Below, in pieces: positions 8,319 to 16,122 of a DNA stretch of 33,871 nt (position 1 is the first letter of the stretch; every line of letters begins with the position of its first letter). The translations under genes were made by a program, and so were the position numbers. The DNA comes from Rubneribacter badeniensis. Lineage in GTDB: Bacteria > Actinomycetota > Coriobacteriia > Coriobacteriales > Eggerthellaceae. The notes beneath the pieces are model-generated. The model was not told the DNA's origin. It saw nothing but the letters and a program-made list of their open reading frames with translations, and did not search any database. The DNA is taken from NCBI RefSeq assembly GCF_002899695.1, contig NZ_PPEL01000022.1, positions 1 through 33,871 on the forward strand, given 5' to 3'.

Positions 8319-8738
8319 ATGTACGGATTGAAAACCGAGGCCAGCTTCGACTCGGCCCACTTCCTGACCGACTATTACGGCAAATGCGAGAACCTTCACG
8401 GACACCGGTGGCGCATGGTGGTTCACCTCGAGTCTCCCGATTTGCAAGCTGACGGCACGATGAAGGACATGGTGATGGACTTCGGCGTGTTCAAGCGGGC
8501 GGTGCGCGCCTTGGCCGAGGAGTTGGACCACACCTTCCTCGTGGAGGAGGGGTCGCTTTCGGATGCGACGCTGGCGGCCCTGGAGGCCGAGGGCTTCAGC
8601 CTGACCATCCTGCCGTTCCGCACGACAGCGGAGAACCTTGCGCGCTATGCGTGCGAGCGCTTGACAGAGCAGGGCCTTCCCGTGTCCCAGGTGGACATGT
8701 ACGAGACCCCCAACAACTGCGCCGTTTACCGTGCGTGA
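8319..8738 (+). CDS. queD: 6-carboxytetrahydropterin synthase (QueD/PTPS family)
   Basis: QueD enzymes convert 7,8-dihydroneopterin triphosphate to 6-carboxytetrahydropterin, an early step to preQ0 and queuosine. The 139-residue protein has the family length and its key elements: FDSAHFL supplies the first zinc-binding His, and KCENLHGHRW supplies the active-site Cys and the His-x-His zinc pair. VMDFGVFK, LDHTFL, an Asp-rich middle region and a late conserved glutamate in YETPNNCAVY complete the pattern. ATG 8319 is chosen because AAAGGAG lies just upstream and the homologous core starts at once; earlier in-frame starts at 8244 would add an unrelated stretch. No queC, queE or queF lies beside it, so a stand-alone pterin role is also possible. 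Confidence 0.88.
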   Translation: MYGLKTEASFDSAHFLTDYYGKCENLHGHRWRMVVHLESPDLQADGTMKDMVMDFGVFKRAVRALAEELDHTFLVEEGSLSDATLAALEAEGFSLTILPFRTTAENLARYACERLTEQGLPVSQVDMYETPNNCAVYRA

Positions 8739-9036
8739 TAGCGCCTCCGCTCCTCGCCGATGCGACGGCGGGGAGGGGTGATGGGGGCGAGACAAGGGCG
8801 TGCGACCGCGCAGCATGCGGCTGCTGCGCCACTGGACGGACGCGCGCTTCGTATGCCGTTCGCCGGACGCGAGGAGGTTTTTGAAAGGCGCGTCGGAAAG
8901 CGGCGCGCATTCGGCGCCTCTCGGCTTGCGTTCGAGGGCGCGATGAGGGAGAATCGCGGCGACAGAGAACATGCGGCGCGGCGCCGTCCGAAGGCGGGTC
9001 CGCGCGGCGAGGCGGCTGAGGAAGGAGCGATGCGCT

Positions 9037-9573
9037 ATGGGCTTTCTCGAGGTGGCGAGGGCGCGCTACTCGGTGCGCGCGTACGAGAAGCGTGCGGTCG
9101 AGCAGGAGAAGGTGGATGCCGTCCTGGAGGCGGGGCGGCTTGCGCCGAGCGCGTGCAACCGGCATCCCTCGCGCGTGATCGTGGCGACTTCGGCGGCCGA
9201 CCTCGAGAAGATGGCGCGCTCGGCGCCGAACTTCGCGAAGGACGGGAGCGTGTTCGGGGCGCCGCTCGTGCTGCTCGTGTGCGTGCGTCCCGCCGACGCG
9301 TGGCGTCGCTCGTACGACGGCATGGTGAGCGCGGACATCGACGCGACCATCGTGTGCGACCAGATGATGATGGCCGCGCATGACGCGGGCCTCGGCACGT
9401 GCTGGGTGTGCCACTTCGATCCGGACGTCGTGTGCCGCGAATTCGATCTGCCCGAGGAGGTCGTGCCGGTCAACATGCTCACGGTGGGATACGCGGCAGA
9501 CGAGCCGCGTCCGGCCGACAAGAGGGAGGCGCGCCGCATCCCGCTCGCGCAGTTCCTCGACGTGCGCGCCTGA
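9037..9573 (+). CDS. Nitroreductase-family flavoprotein
   Basis: This 178-residue protein belongs to the FMN-dependent nitroreductase family, which reduces nitro, quinone or related compounds with NAD(P)H. The N-terminal FLEVARARYSVRAYEKRAVE carries the Arg-Ser/Tyr-x-Arg phosphate-binding start, LEAGRLAPSACNRHP gives the flavin-contact Ala-Pro-Ser-Ala, and MMMAAHDAGLGTCWVCHF with VNMLTVGYAA gives the conserved C-terminal FMN region. It is of the short single-domain type. ATG 9037 has AAGGAG nine bases upstream; an earlier start would add an Arg-rich stretch unlike the family. It seems to be a single gene. The preceding 298 bases hold nothing recognisable. The electron acceptor cannot be predicted from sequence. 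Confidence 0.85.
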   Translation: MGFLEVARARYSVRAYEKRAVEQEKVDAVLEAGRLAPSACNRHPSRVIVATSAADLEKMARSAPNFAKDGSVFGAPLVLLVCVRPADAWRRSYDGMVSADIDATIVCDQMMMAAHDAGLGTCWVCHFDPDVVCREFDLPEEVVPVNMLTVGYAADEPRPADKREARRIPLAQFLDVRA

Positions 9574-9635
9574 GGCCGATAGGGACGGGAGCGAAGGGCG
9601 AGGGGACTGCTCTCTCGGCTCTTTTGACGAGCGCG

Positions 9636-9701
9636 GGCAAGGGCGAGGGCGAGGACAAGAGCGAAGGCGAGAACGAAGGCGAGAACGAAGGCAAAGGCAA
9701 G
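9636..9701. repeat. Hexanucleotide tandem repeat, GGCGAR-like, 11 units
   Basis: Eleven consecutive six-base units (GGCAAG, GGCGAG, GACAAG, AGCGAA, AACGAA and similar) run from 9636 to 9701 without a break. They lie in the 304-base gap between the nitroreductase and the ECF S gene. Read in one frame they would give an acidic/basic Lys-Glu-Gly peptide, but no ribosome binding site supports translation. The strand is strongly purine-biased here. Confidence 0.6.
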
Positions 9702-9843
9702 GACGCCGACGGCGTGACGCGCGACAGCATGCGGGCCCTCGATCCCTCGTGCGGCGCGCGGGCAGATTCGCTGGCCGAACGGAACAGGCGCAGCCGATCG
9801 GGCTAAACAGCCGCCGCCCGTTGCCACATACTGTCTCCGATGC

Positions 9844-9863
9844 AAGTAACCTAAGGTTAACTA
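9844..9863. promoter_or_regulatory. Operator-like dyad before the ECF S gene
   Basis: AAGTA-N10-AACTA at 9844-9863 is a variant of the AAGTT-N10-AACTT dyad found at 2988 and 25547. Its core, TAACCTAAGGTTA (9847-9859), is a perfect 13-base palindrome and resembles half of the DtxR/IdeR consensus, which contains AGGTTAG and CTAACC. It ends 14 bases before the ATG, so a bound repressor would block the transcript start or ribosome access region. Confidence 0.55.
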
Positions 9864-9877
9864 GTGAGGAGACAGCA

Positions 9878-10504
9878 ATGGCAACGCACGCCGTGGCGCA
9901 AACGCGTCCGTCCGACAGCCGCGTTCTCAAGGGGCGCGACCTCATCACCATCGGCATTTTCACCGCCATCTACTTCGTCATCCAGTTCGCGACCATGCTG
10001 CTGGGCGGCCTCCATCCGGCGCTGTGGGTGTTCATGCCGGTGCTTGACGGGCTTTTGGCCGGCATCCCGTTCATGCTCATGTGCGCGAAGGTGCAAAAGC
10101 CCGGCGCGGTGGTCATCATGGGCCTTATCGTGGCGCTCATCTACTTCGTCACCGGCATGTTCACGCCGCTCATCTTGGGGATGATGGCGGGCGCGTGCGT
10201 GCTGGCCGAAGCCGTGCGCGCGCTCGCGCGGTGGAAGGGCTTTGCGGGCAACGCCCTCGCCTATGCGGTGTTCGGGTTCGGCATGTGCGGTAGCCCGCTT
10301 CCCATCTGGGTGTTCCACGATTCGTTCATGGCGCAGATCTCCGCGCAGGGCATGAGCGTCGAGTACTGCGCCACGTTGGACGCGCTGGCGAGCGCACCGG
10401 TGCTCGTCGCGATGCTGGCGGGCACGTTCGTCGCGGGGCTGGCGGGGGCGGCCATCGCGCGCGTCCTGTTCAAGAAGCACTTCGAGAAGGCCGGGCTTGT
10501 CTGA
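9878..10504 (+). CDS. ECF transporter S component, MptD/Trep_Strep-like family
   Basis: This 208-residue membrane protein is the likely substrate-binding subunit of the ECF importer encoded by the next two genes. About six hydrophobic segments can be seen, the first being TIGIFTAIYFVIQFATMLLG, typical of the TIGR02185 (Trep_Strep) group often annotated as MptD-family S components. ATG 9878 has GAGGAG six bases upstream. The stop overlaps the start of ecfT (TGATG), so S, T and A form one operon. The substrate is unknown; the operator-like dyad in front and the AraC gene behind suggest control by metal or metallophore. Confidence 0.82.
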   Translation: MATHAVAQTRPSDSRVLKGRDLITIGIFTAIYFVIQFATMLLGGLHPALWVFMPVLDGLLAGIPFMLMCAKVQKPGAVVIMGLIVALIYFVTGMFTPLILGMMAGACVLAEAVRALARWKGFAGNALAYAVFGFGMCGSPLPIWVFHDSFMAQISAQGMSVEYCATLDALASAPVLVAMLAGTFVAGLAGAAIARVLFKKHFEKAGLV

Positions 10505-11232
10505 TGGAGCGGGTTGCGCCTGGTGCGAAGCGTTTCACGCTCGGCGCGCGGGAGCGCAGGGGCCTCGTGGCGCTCGATCCCCGCGCGATCTTGGGCGTGC
10601 TCGCAGCCGCCTCCGCGGTCGCGTTCATGTCGAAGAGCCCGGCCGTGGAGCTTGCGCTCGTGGCCTCCGTGGCGCTTTTGCAGGCGCTGTGCGGGCACGT
10701 GCGGATGGCGCTTGGGTATCTCGGCTGCTACGGCGCGCTGTGGGCGATCCTGACCTTCGTGTTCCCGAACGTCGGCGGCATAGCGGCCACGATGTTCACG
10801 ATCAGCCTCACGTTCTCGCGCAAGGTGTTTCTGTGCCTGATGGCAGGGTCGCTCCTCGTGGCCGAGTGCTCGGTGCACCGGCTGTGCGCGGCGCTGGCGC
10901 GCTTGCGCGTGCCGCAGGTGGTGCTCGTCCCGCTCACGGTGACGATGCGCTATTTCCCCACGCTGGCCGACGAGGCCTCGCACATCCGCGACGCCATGCG
11001 CCTGCGCGACATCCCCGCGTCGGCGCGGATGGAGTGCTTCGTCGTGCCGCTGGTGATGTCGGCCACCTCCACGGCCGACGAGCTGTCGCGCGCGGCCACG
11101 TGCCGCGGCATCGAGAACCCGGCGCGTTCCACCGACACCGAGCGGTTGCGCATGCGCGCCGCCGACTGGGCGGTGCTCGCGCTGGCGGTTGCGGCGGCGG
11201 TGGGCACGGCGCTCTGGGGAGGTGCGTACTGA
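10504..11232 (+). CDS. ecfT: ECF transporter transmembrane (T) component
   Basis: The 242-residue membrane scaffold of the ECF module sits between the S and A genes, overlapping both (TGATG at each junction). The N-terminal half carries several membrane helices; the C-terminal half has the amphipathic coupling region, with RDAMRLRDIP and later ATCRGIEN, corresponding to the Ala-Arg-Gly motifs that dock in the ATPase grooves. It shares the LDPR-type N-terminus (ALDPRAILGV against GLDPRTHVLA) with the EcfT at the left edge, so the two modules look like diverged copies. Confidence 0.88.
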   Translation: MERVAPGAKRFTLGARERRGLVALDPRAILGVLAAASAVAFMSKSPAVELALVASVALLQALCGHVRMALGYLGCYGALWAILTFVFPNVGGIAATMFTISLTFSRKVFLCLMAGSLLVAECSVHRLCAALARLRVPQVVLVPLTVTMRYFPTLADEASHIRDAMRLRDIPASARMECFVVPLVMSATSTADELSRAATCRGIENPARSTDTERLRMRAADWAVLALAVAAAVGTALWGGAY

Positions 11233-12875
11233 TGGCGGCTGGCGGGCGAAGCGCGGCGACGCGCGGGGGCGAGGCGGTTCGCGGGCGCAAGACGGCGGGC
11301 GGGTGCATGCCTGGTTGCGGGCGCGCGCCTGCGGGCGAGAACGGGGCGGTTCGCGAGGATGCGGCGACGTGCGATAGCGCGGCCGTCTGCGAAGGCGCGG
11401 ACGCGAGCGGGCGGGTGCGCGGGCGCGCGTCTGCGGCGAGCCGCGCCGACGACGCGCCCGTCGTGGAACTGCGGGGCGTGTCGTGCGCGGCGCCCGACGG
11501 ATCGCGCATCCTCGACGACGTGTCTTTGAGCGTGCGCCGCGGCGAATGCGTGCTTCTGTGCGGTCGCTCGGGCATGGGCAAGACCACGATCACCAAGTGC
11601 GTGAACGGGCTCATCCCCCAGTTCGAGCCGGCGATCGAGCGCGCCGGCGAGGTGCGGGTCTGCGGCCTCGACCCCGCTGCGTGCGAGATGTACGAGCTGG
11701 CCTTGCGCGTGGGCAGCGTGTTCCAGAACCCGAAGTCGCAGTTTTTCAACCTCACCTCGAACGACGAGCTGGCTTTCGGCTTGGAGGCGGCCGGCGTGGA
11801 CGCCGAGGTCATCGAGCGGCGCGTCGGCGAGACGGTGAGGGCCCTGCGCGCCGAGCGGCTTCTCGACCGCGACGTGACGAAGATGTCGGGCGGCGAGAAG
11901 CAAAGCCTCGTGTTCGCCTCGGTGGACGCGATGGGCCCCGACGTGTACGTGCTCGACGAGCCGACGGCGAACCTCGATGCCGAGGCCGCGCGCATCCTGC
12001 ACGATCACGTGGCGTCCATCCTCGCCCGCGGCAAGACCGTCATCGTGGCCGAGCATCGGCTGCATTTCATGGCCGACCTCGTCGATCGTGCGCTGCTCGT
12101 GGAAGGCGGCCGCATCGTGCGCGAGCTCGCTCCCGACGAGCTGCGCGCGCTGCCCGCCTCCGAGCGCGAGCGGCTCGGCTTGCGCGCCGTCGATCCCGCC
12201 GACGTGCTGGCCCTGCGCTGCCCGCCTGCGCCCCGGCCCACCCGCGCCCTGCTCGAGCGGGGCCTGTCGCTGCGCGGCTTCTCGTGCTCGCGCGCAGGGC
12301 GGCGGGCGTTTCCCCCGGTCGACCTCGACGTGCCGCGCGGCGCCGTCGCGGGCGTCATGGGCGGGAACGGCGTGGGCAAGACGACGCTTCTGCGCGCGGT
12401 GGCGGGCCTTGAGCGCGCGACGGAGGGGACGGTAGCCTTCGACGGGCACCCCCTCGATGCGAGGGCGCGACGGCGCACGTGCTCGCTCGTGATGCAGGAC
12501 GTGAACCACCAGCTGTTCGGCGACAGCGTCCGAAGCGAATGCGAGCTGGCGCTGGGCGGGGCCGCCTCCGATGCCGCCGCCGAGCGCATCGCGGAGGTCC
12601 TTTCCGCTCTTGACCTGGAATTGCTTCCCACCCGGCACCCCATGGCGCTGTCGGGCGGGCAGAAGCAGCGGCTGGCCGTGGCGTGCGCGCTCTTAGCCCG
12701 GCGGGAGGTGCTTTTGCTCGACGAGCCCACGAGCGGCCTCGACTTCGGCCATATGGTCGACGTGAGCCGGCTCGTGCGCCGTCTGGCCGAGCGGGGCATC
12801 TCCATCGTGGTGGTCACGCATGATCGCGAATTCATCAGCCGCTGCTGCGACAGCGTGTATCATATGGGAGACTGA
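11232..12875 (+). CDS. ECF transporter ATPase, two fused ABC domains
   Basis: The protein of 547 residues starts at an ATG overlapping the ecfT stop. The first ~77 residues are a low-complexity Ala/Gly/Arg extension with scattered Cys, not part of the ABC fold. Domain 1 has GRSGMGKTT at 111, VFQNPKSQFFN, signature MSGGEKQS at 218 and LDEPTANLD, then AEHRLHF. Domain 2 has GGNGVGKTT at 377, VMQDVNHQLF, LSGGQKQR at 473, LDEPTSGLD and VTHDREF. Catalytic residues are kept in both; the Ser after MSGGEKQ replaces a usual Arg. It is similar in plan to the fused ATPase at 800. An AraC gene follows 49 bases later and may share the transcript. Confidence 0.9.
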   Translation: MAAGGRSAATRGGEAVRGRKTAGGCMPGCGRAPAGENGAVREDAATCDSAAVCEGADASGRVRGRASAASRADDAPVVELRGVSCAAPDGSRILDDVSLSVRRGECVLLCGRSGMGKTTITKCVNGLIPQFEPAIERAGEVRVCGLDPAACEMYELALRVGSVFQNPKSQFFNLTSNDELAFGLEAAGVDAEVIERRVGETVRALRAERLLDRDVTKMSGGEKQSLVFASVDAMGPDVYVLDEPTANLDAEAARILHDHVASILARGKTVIVAEHRLHFMADLVDRALLVEGGRIVRELAPDELRALPASERERLGLRAVDPADVLALRCPPAPRPTRALLERGLSLRGFSCSRAGRRAFPPVDLDVPRGAVAGVMGGNGVGKTTLLRAVAGLERATEGTVAFDGHPLDARARRRTCSLVMQDVNHQLFGDSVRSECELALGGAASDAAAERIAEVLSALDLELLPTRHPMALSGGQKQRLAVACALLARREVLLLDEPTSGLDFGHMVDVSRLVRRLAERGISIVVVTHDREFISRCCDSVYHMGD

Positions 12876-12879
12876 GCGG

Positions 12880-12903
12880 ACGGCCTTCGAGGAGCGGGGC
12901 CGT
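12880..12903 (+). terminator. Weak hairpin between the ECF ATPase and AraC genes
   Basis: ACGGCC (12880-12885) and GGCCGT (12898-12903) form a short stem followed by only TT. It may reduce but probably does not end transcription into the AraC gene, whose ribosome binding site begins 12 bases later. Confidence 0.25.
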
Positions 12904-12924
12904 TTCGGATGAGCAAGGAGCACC

Positions 12925-13926
12925 ATGGCGAATGTCGCGAACACCGCATCTTCCCTCGATTTGCTGCGCTGCTTCGAGGACGGTGCCGTTGGGGGCTGCG
13001 GCGTGGACGTGAGGCAAAGCGGCGGGCGCTGCGTCGTGCGGATGGCCGGAGACGCGGGCGAAGGGGTCATGCGCTTCTTCGAGGTGCTTCCCGGCGTGCG
13101 CCTTTCGTTCAACGACTTTCATATGGAGGAGTGCGAGTCGGGCTTCGCGGTGAGCGACGAGGTGCTGTGCGTCGACTACTGCTTCGAGGGCCGGATGGAG
13201 CAGCTGCTGTCCGATGGGACGTGCTCGTACGTGGCGGCGGGCGATCTGAAGGTGGACGACCGCACGCGCCATGTGGGGCGCTTCGTGATGCCGCTGGCGC
13301 ACTACCACGGCATCACCGTGTCGTTCGAGGTCAAGCGCGCCCAACGTTCCATCGAGCGCGCGTTGGGCGGTTTTCCGGTCGACTTGCGCGCGCTGCGGCG
13401 GCGCTTCTGCGCAAGCGGCGATCCGGCCATCATGCGCGGCGTGCCCGGTGCGGAGCGCATCTTCTCCGACCTGTGCGCCGCCCCTTCCGAGGTGCGCGCG
13501 GCCTGCTTCAAGCTGAAGGTGCTCGAACTGCTGCTGCTTTTGGAGACGACGGACGCGAGCCCTGCGCTCAACGAGCGGCGGCCGTACTTCCACCGCTCGC
13601 AGGTGGAGAAGGTGAAGGCCGCGCGCGATAGCATGGTGGCCGACTTGTCCGCGGGGTTCTCGGCGCGCGAGACGGCCGAGCGCGTCGGCTTGCCGCTCAC
13701 CGCGTTCAAGGCGTGCTTCAAGGGCGTCTACGGCATGCCCCCGTTCGCCTACCTGCGCGCGCGGCGCATGGAGCGGGCGGCGCAGCTGCTGCGCGACACC
13801 GGCTTGCGCGTGGCCGACATCGGCCTCATGGTGGGCTACGACAGCCCGTCGAAGTTCACCGCCGCGTTCAAGGACGTCATCGGGCAGACCCCCACCGCCT
13901 ACCGGAGGCAGGGCCGTTTTTCGTGA
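12925..13926 (+). CDS. AraC-family transcriptional regulator, PchR/YbtA-like
   Basis: The regulator of 333 residues has an N-terminal sensor part (about 1-220) and a C-terminal AraC domain with two helix-turn-helix units: SARETAERVGLPLTAFKACF near 250 and RVADIGLMVGYDSPSKFTAAF near 300, ending GQTPTAYRR. The YxSPSKF-AAFK form is common in siderophore-responsive PchR/YbtA-type activators. ATG 12925 has AAGGAG four bases upstream. It lies directly behind the ECF S-T-A genes on the same strand, so it probably senses or controls that transporter or the ABC pairs. The inducer is not known. It is related to but clearly diverged from the AraC protein at 22775. Confidence 0.85.
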   Translation: MANVANTASSLDLLRCFEDGAVGGCGVDVRQSGGRCVVRMAGDAGEGVMRFFEVLPGVRLSFNDFHMEECESGFAVSDEVLCVDYCFEGRMEQLLSDGTCSYVAAGDLKVDDRTRHVGRFVMPLAHYHGITVSFEVKRAQRSIERALGGFPVDLRALRRRFCASGDPAIMRGVPGAERIFSDLCAAPSEVRAACFKLKVLELLLLLETTDASPALNERRPYFHRSQVEKVKAARDSMVADLSAGFSARETAERVGLPLTAFKACFKGVYGMPPFAYLRARRMERAAQLLRDTGLRVADIGLMVGYDSPSKFTAAFKDVIGQTPTAYRRQGRFS

Positions 13927-13951
13927 TGGGGGAAACGAGGGAGTTCGCTTT

Positions 13952-13983
13952 CAGCCTCTCTGGGATCGCAGGTTGGGTTTTTT
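13952..13983 (+). terminator. Possible terminator after the AraC gene
   Basis: CAGCCT (13952-13957) can pair with AGGTTG (13970-13975), with one G-T pair, followed by GG and six T. The stem is weak, but it is the only stem with a T run between the AraC stop and satD. Confidence 0.3.
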
Positions 13984-14050
13984 GTTGCCACGCTTTGTTG
14001 GCAACGCTTTTTGTTGCTATTCTTCATTAGCAACGCTTTTTGTTGCCAAC
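13984..14050. promoter_or_regulatory. GTTGC/GCAAC operator array before satD
   Basis: The array contains GTTGCC at 13984, the small palindrome GTTGGCAAC at 13997-14005, an inverted repeat GTTGCTA-N8-TAGCAAC at 14013-14034 and GTTGCCAAC at 14042-14050. A 17-base direct repeat, GCAACGCTTTTTGTTGC, appears at 14001 and 14030, so sites recur every 29 bases. This is far beyond what chance would give and suggests cooperative binding by a regulator just upstream of the satD promoter. Confidence 0.6.
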
Positions 14051-14066
14051 AGGAGAATGAATTCCA

Positions 14067-14075
14067 TGCTATATT
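14067..14075 (+). promoter_or_regulatory. Extended -10 promoter of satD
   Basis: TGCTATATT at 14067-14075 is a good extended -10 element 47 bases before the TTG start of satD and directly after the GTTGC/GCAAC array. The -35 position is taken up by the region after the last GTTGCCAAC and has no consensus hexamer, which fits a promoter that relies on its extended -10 or on an activator. Confidence 0.45.
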
Positions 14076-14121
14076 GAGACGGAGAAGATTCTAGAGGCAG
14101 CAGTGTTGAGGGGAGGACGAA

Positions 14122-15003
14122 TTGGTTCAGTATGCTGTTTTGATGGCCGATGTGAAGAACTCCCGCAGCTATCGATCGGTTGCCCGTGACAACTTGCAAA
14201 TCCTCTTGTCCGAATCGATTTCCTACCTAAATGAGATATTCTCGGAATCTCTGATAAAAAAAGTCATGTTCAGCGCAGGGGATGAGGTTCAAGGGCTTTT
14301 CCATGATGCCGTTTCCGCGTGTCTGTATTACCGAATGCTCTATCTCTTAATGGGCCCTGATGTTCTGCGCGGTGGAATCGGCTTGGGAGGATGGAGCGTT
14401 TTTCTGGAGGAGGAAGGCTCGACGGGGCAAGACGGTGAAGCGTATCACCGGGCGCGCGCTGCGATTGATCGTGCGAAGACGAACAAGCATTTCGATCTGG
14501 TCTTCAGGTCGGGCGGTGCGTATGACGATGCGCTGACGATCCTCTTGGATCATTCTTTGGGCATCTGCAAAATGAGAACCGCCGCCCAAAACGAGACGGC
14601 GCTCGTTGTCGAGCTCATGCGGCCTATTGTTTTAGACGGCGGCGATTTTCGCTTTCTTGAAAAAGGCGTATCCACCAAGGAGTTGTTTATCCGAGGGCTG
14701 GATGTCTTGCGCAGAAAGAGCTTTTGTTCGCAGCGGCAGGCGTCCAAGTTGATCGAGGGTGTCTTGCGGGCGGGGGAGGGGGGAATGGCCTCTCTATGGA
14801 GGCCGGTCGGCCTACGCGAGTTCGTTTGCGATTCGGAATGGCCTATCCTTTCCGGAAAGGATTTGACGGGCATTTCCTATGATCTTGCTAATGTAGCGGG
14901 CGTCTCACGGCAAGGGCTTGATCGCAAGATCTCCCAAGGGCGTATCGTTCAGGAGCGTAGTGCGATTGTGGCTTTCGCGTGCATCGCGAGGCGGTTTTTA
15001 TGA
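14122..15003 (+). CDS. SatD-family protein
   Basis: The 293-residue protein resembles SatD, a family named from the Streptococcus mutans acid-tolerance sat operon and of unknown biochemical role. The N-terminus YAVLMADVKNSR is the family hallmark, and a GDEVQGLF segment follows near residue 53. The C-terminus has a helix-turn-helix look, YDLANVAGVSRQGLDRKISQG, so DNA binding and self-control are possible. The start is taken as TTG at 14122, five bases after GGAGG. The gene is clearly less GC-rich than its neighbours and uses more A/T-ending codons, a sign of recent transfer. Its stop overlaps the ATG of the next membrane protein, as in other SatD/DUF3307 pairs. Confidence 0.75.
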   Translation: MVQYAVLMADVKNSRSYRSVARDNLQILLSESISYLNEIFSESLIKKVMFSAGDEVQGLFHDAVSACLYYRMLYLLMGPDVLRGGIGLGGWSVFLEEEGSTGQDGEAYHRARAAIDRAKTNKHFDLVFRSGGAYDDALTILLDHSLGICKMRTAAQNETALVVELMRPIVLDGGDFRFLEKGVSTKELFIRGLDVLRRKSFCSQRQASKLIEGVLRAGEGGMASLWRPVGLREFVCDSEWPILSGKDLTGISYDLANVAGVSRQGLDRKISQGRIVQERSAIVAFACIARRFL

Positions 15004-15767
15004 CGCTCGGATACGCCGTCTTGCTGCTTATCGCGGGGCATGTGGCGGGCGATTTCTATGCGCAAACGAATCGGGTCGCGAAGGGAAAACGGGGAAGCGT
15101 CAAGCTTCTGGTCATCCATTGCGCGCTGTACTCCCTCTGCATGCTCCCCTTTTCGGTTTGCGTGTTTTCGGGAGAATCGATTGCATTGGCCTGGCTTGTT
15201 TTGGCCGCTTCCCATGCGCTTATCGATTGTCTTAAAGGCATGGTGGAGGGGCGTGGCGCGAATCCGCTTACTGTCTTTTGCGTCGATCAGGCTCTTCACT
15301 TGGCATGTTGCATCGCTGTTGCGGTAGGGCTCTTTTCCGCCCATCCATTGCTCGACGTGACTTCTTTATGCGTGGCTCTTGTGGGCCAACCTTTTGAGGG
15401 CTCTGCTTTTGCAGTGGCGCTGATGCTGCTGGTGATGTGGAAGCCCGCCGCTGTCTTCATGCGGCTTCTTCTGCATGGGGTTCGTGTTGGAGGGGAGCGG
15501 TGCGAAGGGTGCGGCGGCGAAGACGACGATGAGGGCCTTCGTGCGGGCCGCTGGATCGGCATGCTTGAGCGGACGATCATCGCCGTGCTTGTCGTTCATG
15601 GTCAATTCGCGGCCATAGCGTTTGTTTTGACGGCGAAAAGCATCGCGCGTTTCAAGATGCTTGACGATAAAGAGTTTGCCGAATGCTATCTTGTGGGGAC
15701 TTTGGCGAGCTGTGTTATTGCCCTTGTTGTGCCACCGCTTTTGCAAGGGATCGCAGGATGGGTCTGA
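15000..15767 (+). CDS. DUF3307-like integral membrane protein, SatD partner
   Basis: This 255-residue membrane protein begins MTLGYAVLLLIAGHVAGDFYAQT, the usual start of DUF3307 proteins, with the conserved His-x-x-Gly-Asp-Phe and later HCALYSL and SHALIDCLKG segments carrying membrane-embedded His and Asp. About six or seven hydrophobic segments are visible, with a charged loop near residues 160-185 containing a Cys-x2-Cys (GERCEGCGGEDDD). Its ATG overlaps the SatD stop by four bases. Function is unknown. Like satD it has lower GC than the surrounding genes, so the two probably arrived together. Confidence 0.7.
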   Translation: MTLGYAVLLLIAGHVAGDFYAQTNRVAKGKRGSVKLLVIHCALYSLCMLPFSVCVFSGESIALAWLVLAASHALIDCLKGMVEGRGANPLTVFCVDQALHLACCIAVAVGLFSAHPLLDVTSLCVALVGQPFEGSAFAVALMLLVMWKPAAVFMRLLLHGVRVGGERCEGCGGEDDDEGLRAGRWIGMLERTIIAVLVVHGQFAAIAFVLTAKSIARFKMLDDKEFAECYLVGTLASCVIALVVPPLLQGIAGWV

Positions 15768-15875
15768 GGCGATTCTTCCAGATGGCGGGCGGGTGAGTGA
15801 GGTATGCCCTCGAAGGATGCCCCTTCTTTGCGTGCTCGGAGTTTCGCTGTCTTGTTTTTGCGTTTCTAGAGCGTA

Positions 15876-16058
15876 CTGACTTCCTTTGCCCCTCACTGCT
15901 CTCTTACGCCTTTCGTTGCCGTCTGCGCTCTGTTGTTTTCTGCCGTTCCCTTTCTCTCTGCGAGACTCTCTCCTGTCGTTCCACCCGGCCTTTCTCATTC
16001 TTTCCGCATCTAACTTCCCGTCCGAACGGGCTAGTCGCCGTCCCTGCGGAGCGGACGG
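15876..16058 (+). other. Pyrimidine-rich tract and hairpins between the satD genes and ABC pair B
   Basis: The 355-base gap after the DUF3307 gene has no supported gene. From about 15876 to 16010 the plus strand is mostly C and T with few G, the composition of a Rho loading (rut) site, and it lies downstream of the satD pair. Two stems follow: CCCGT/ACGGG (16017-16030) and CCGTCC/GGACGG (16038-16058). They could belong to the leader of the ABC operon. The frame of the next gene is open back to 15886 but this part looks non-coding. Confidence 0.35.
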
Positions 16059-16122
16059 GCCACCTCTCTTGCCTTACAGTGGGGCGGGAGCCCGGTGGAC
16101 GAGCAGCGAAGAGGTGAGGCGG

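Noticed and set aside
10497-11231. N-terminal extension of the second fused EcfA back to 10497
   Set aside because: It runs through ecfT out of frame; the TGATG junction at 11230-11234 is the natural start.
15886-16122. N-terminal extension of the first ABC gene of pair B
   Set aside because: The DNA is pyrimidine-rich with hairpins, the predicted peptide is unlike any ABC N-terminus, and a ribosome binding site exists only near 16111-16119.
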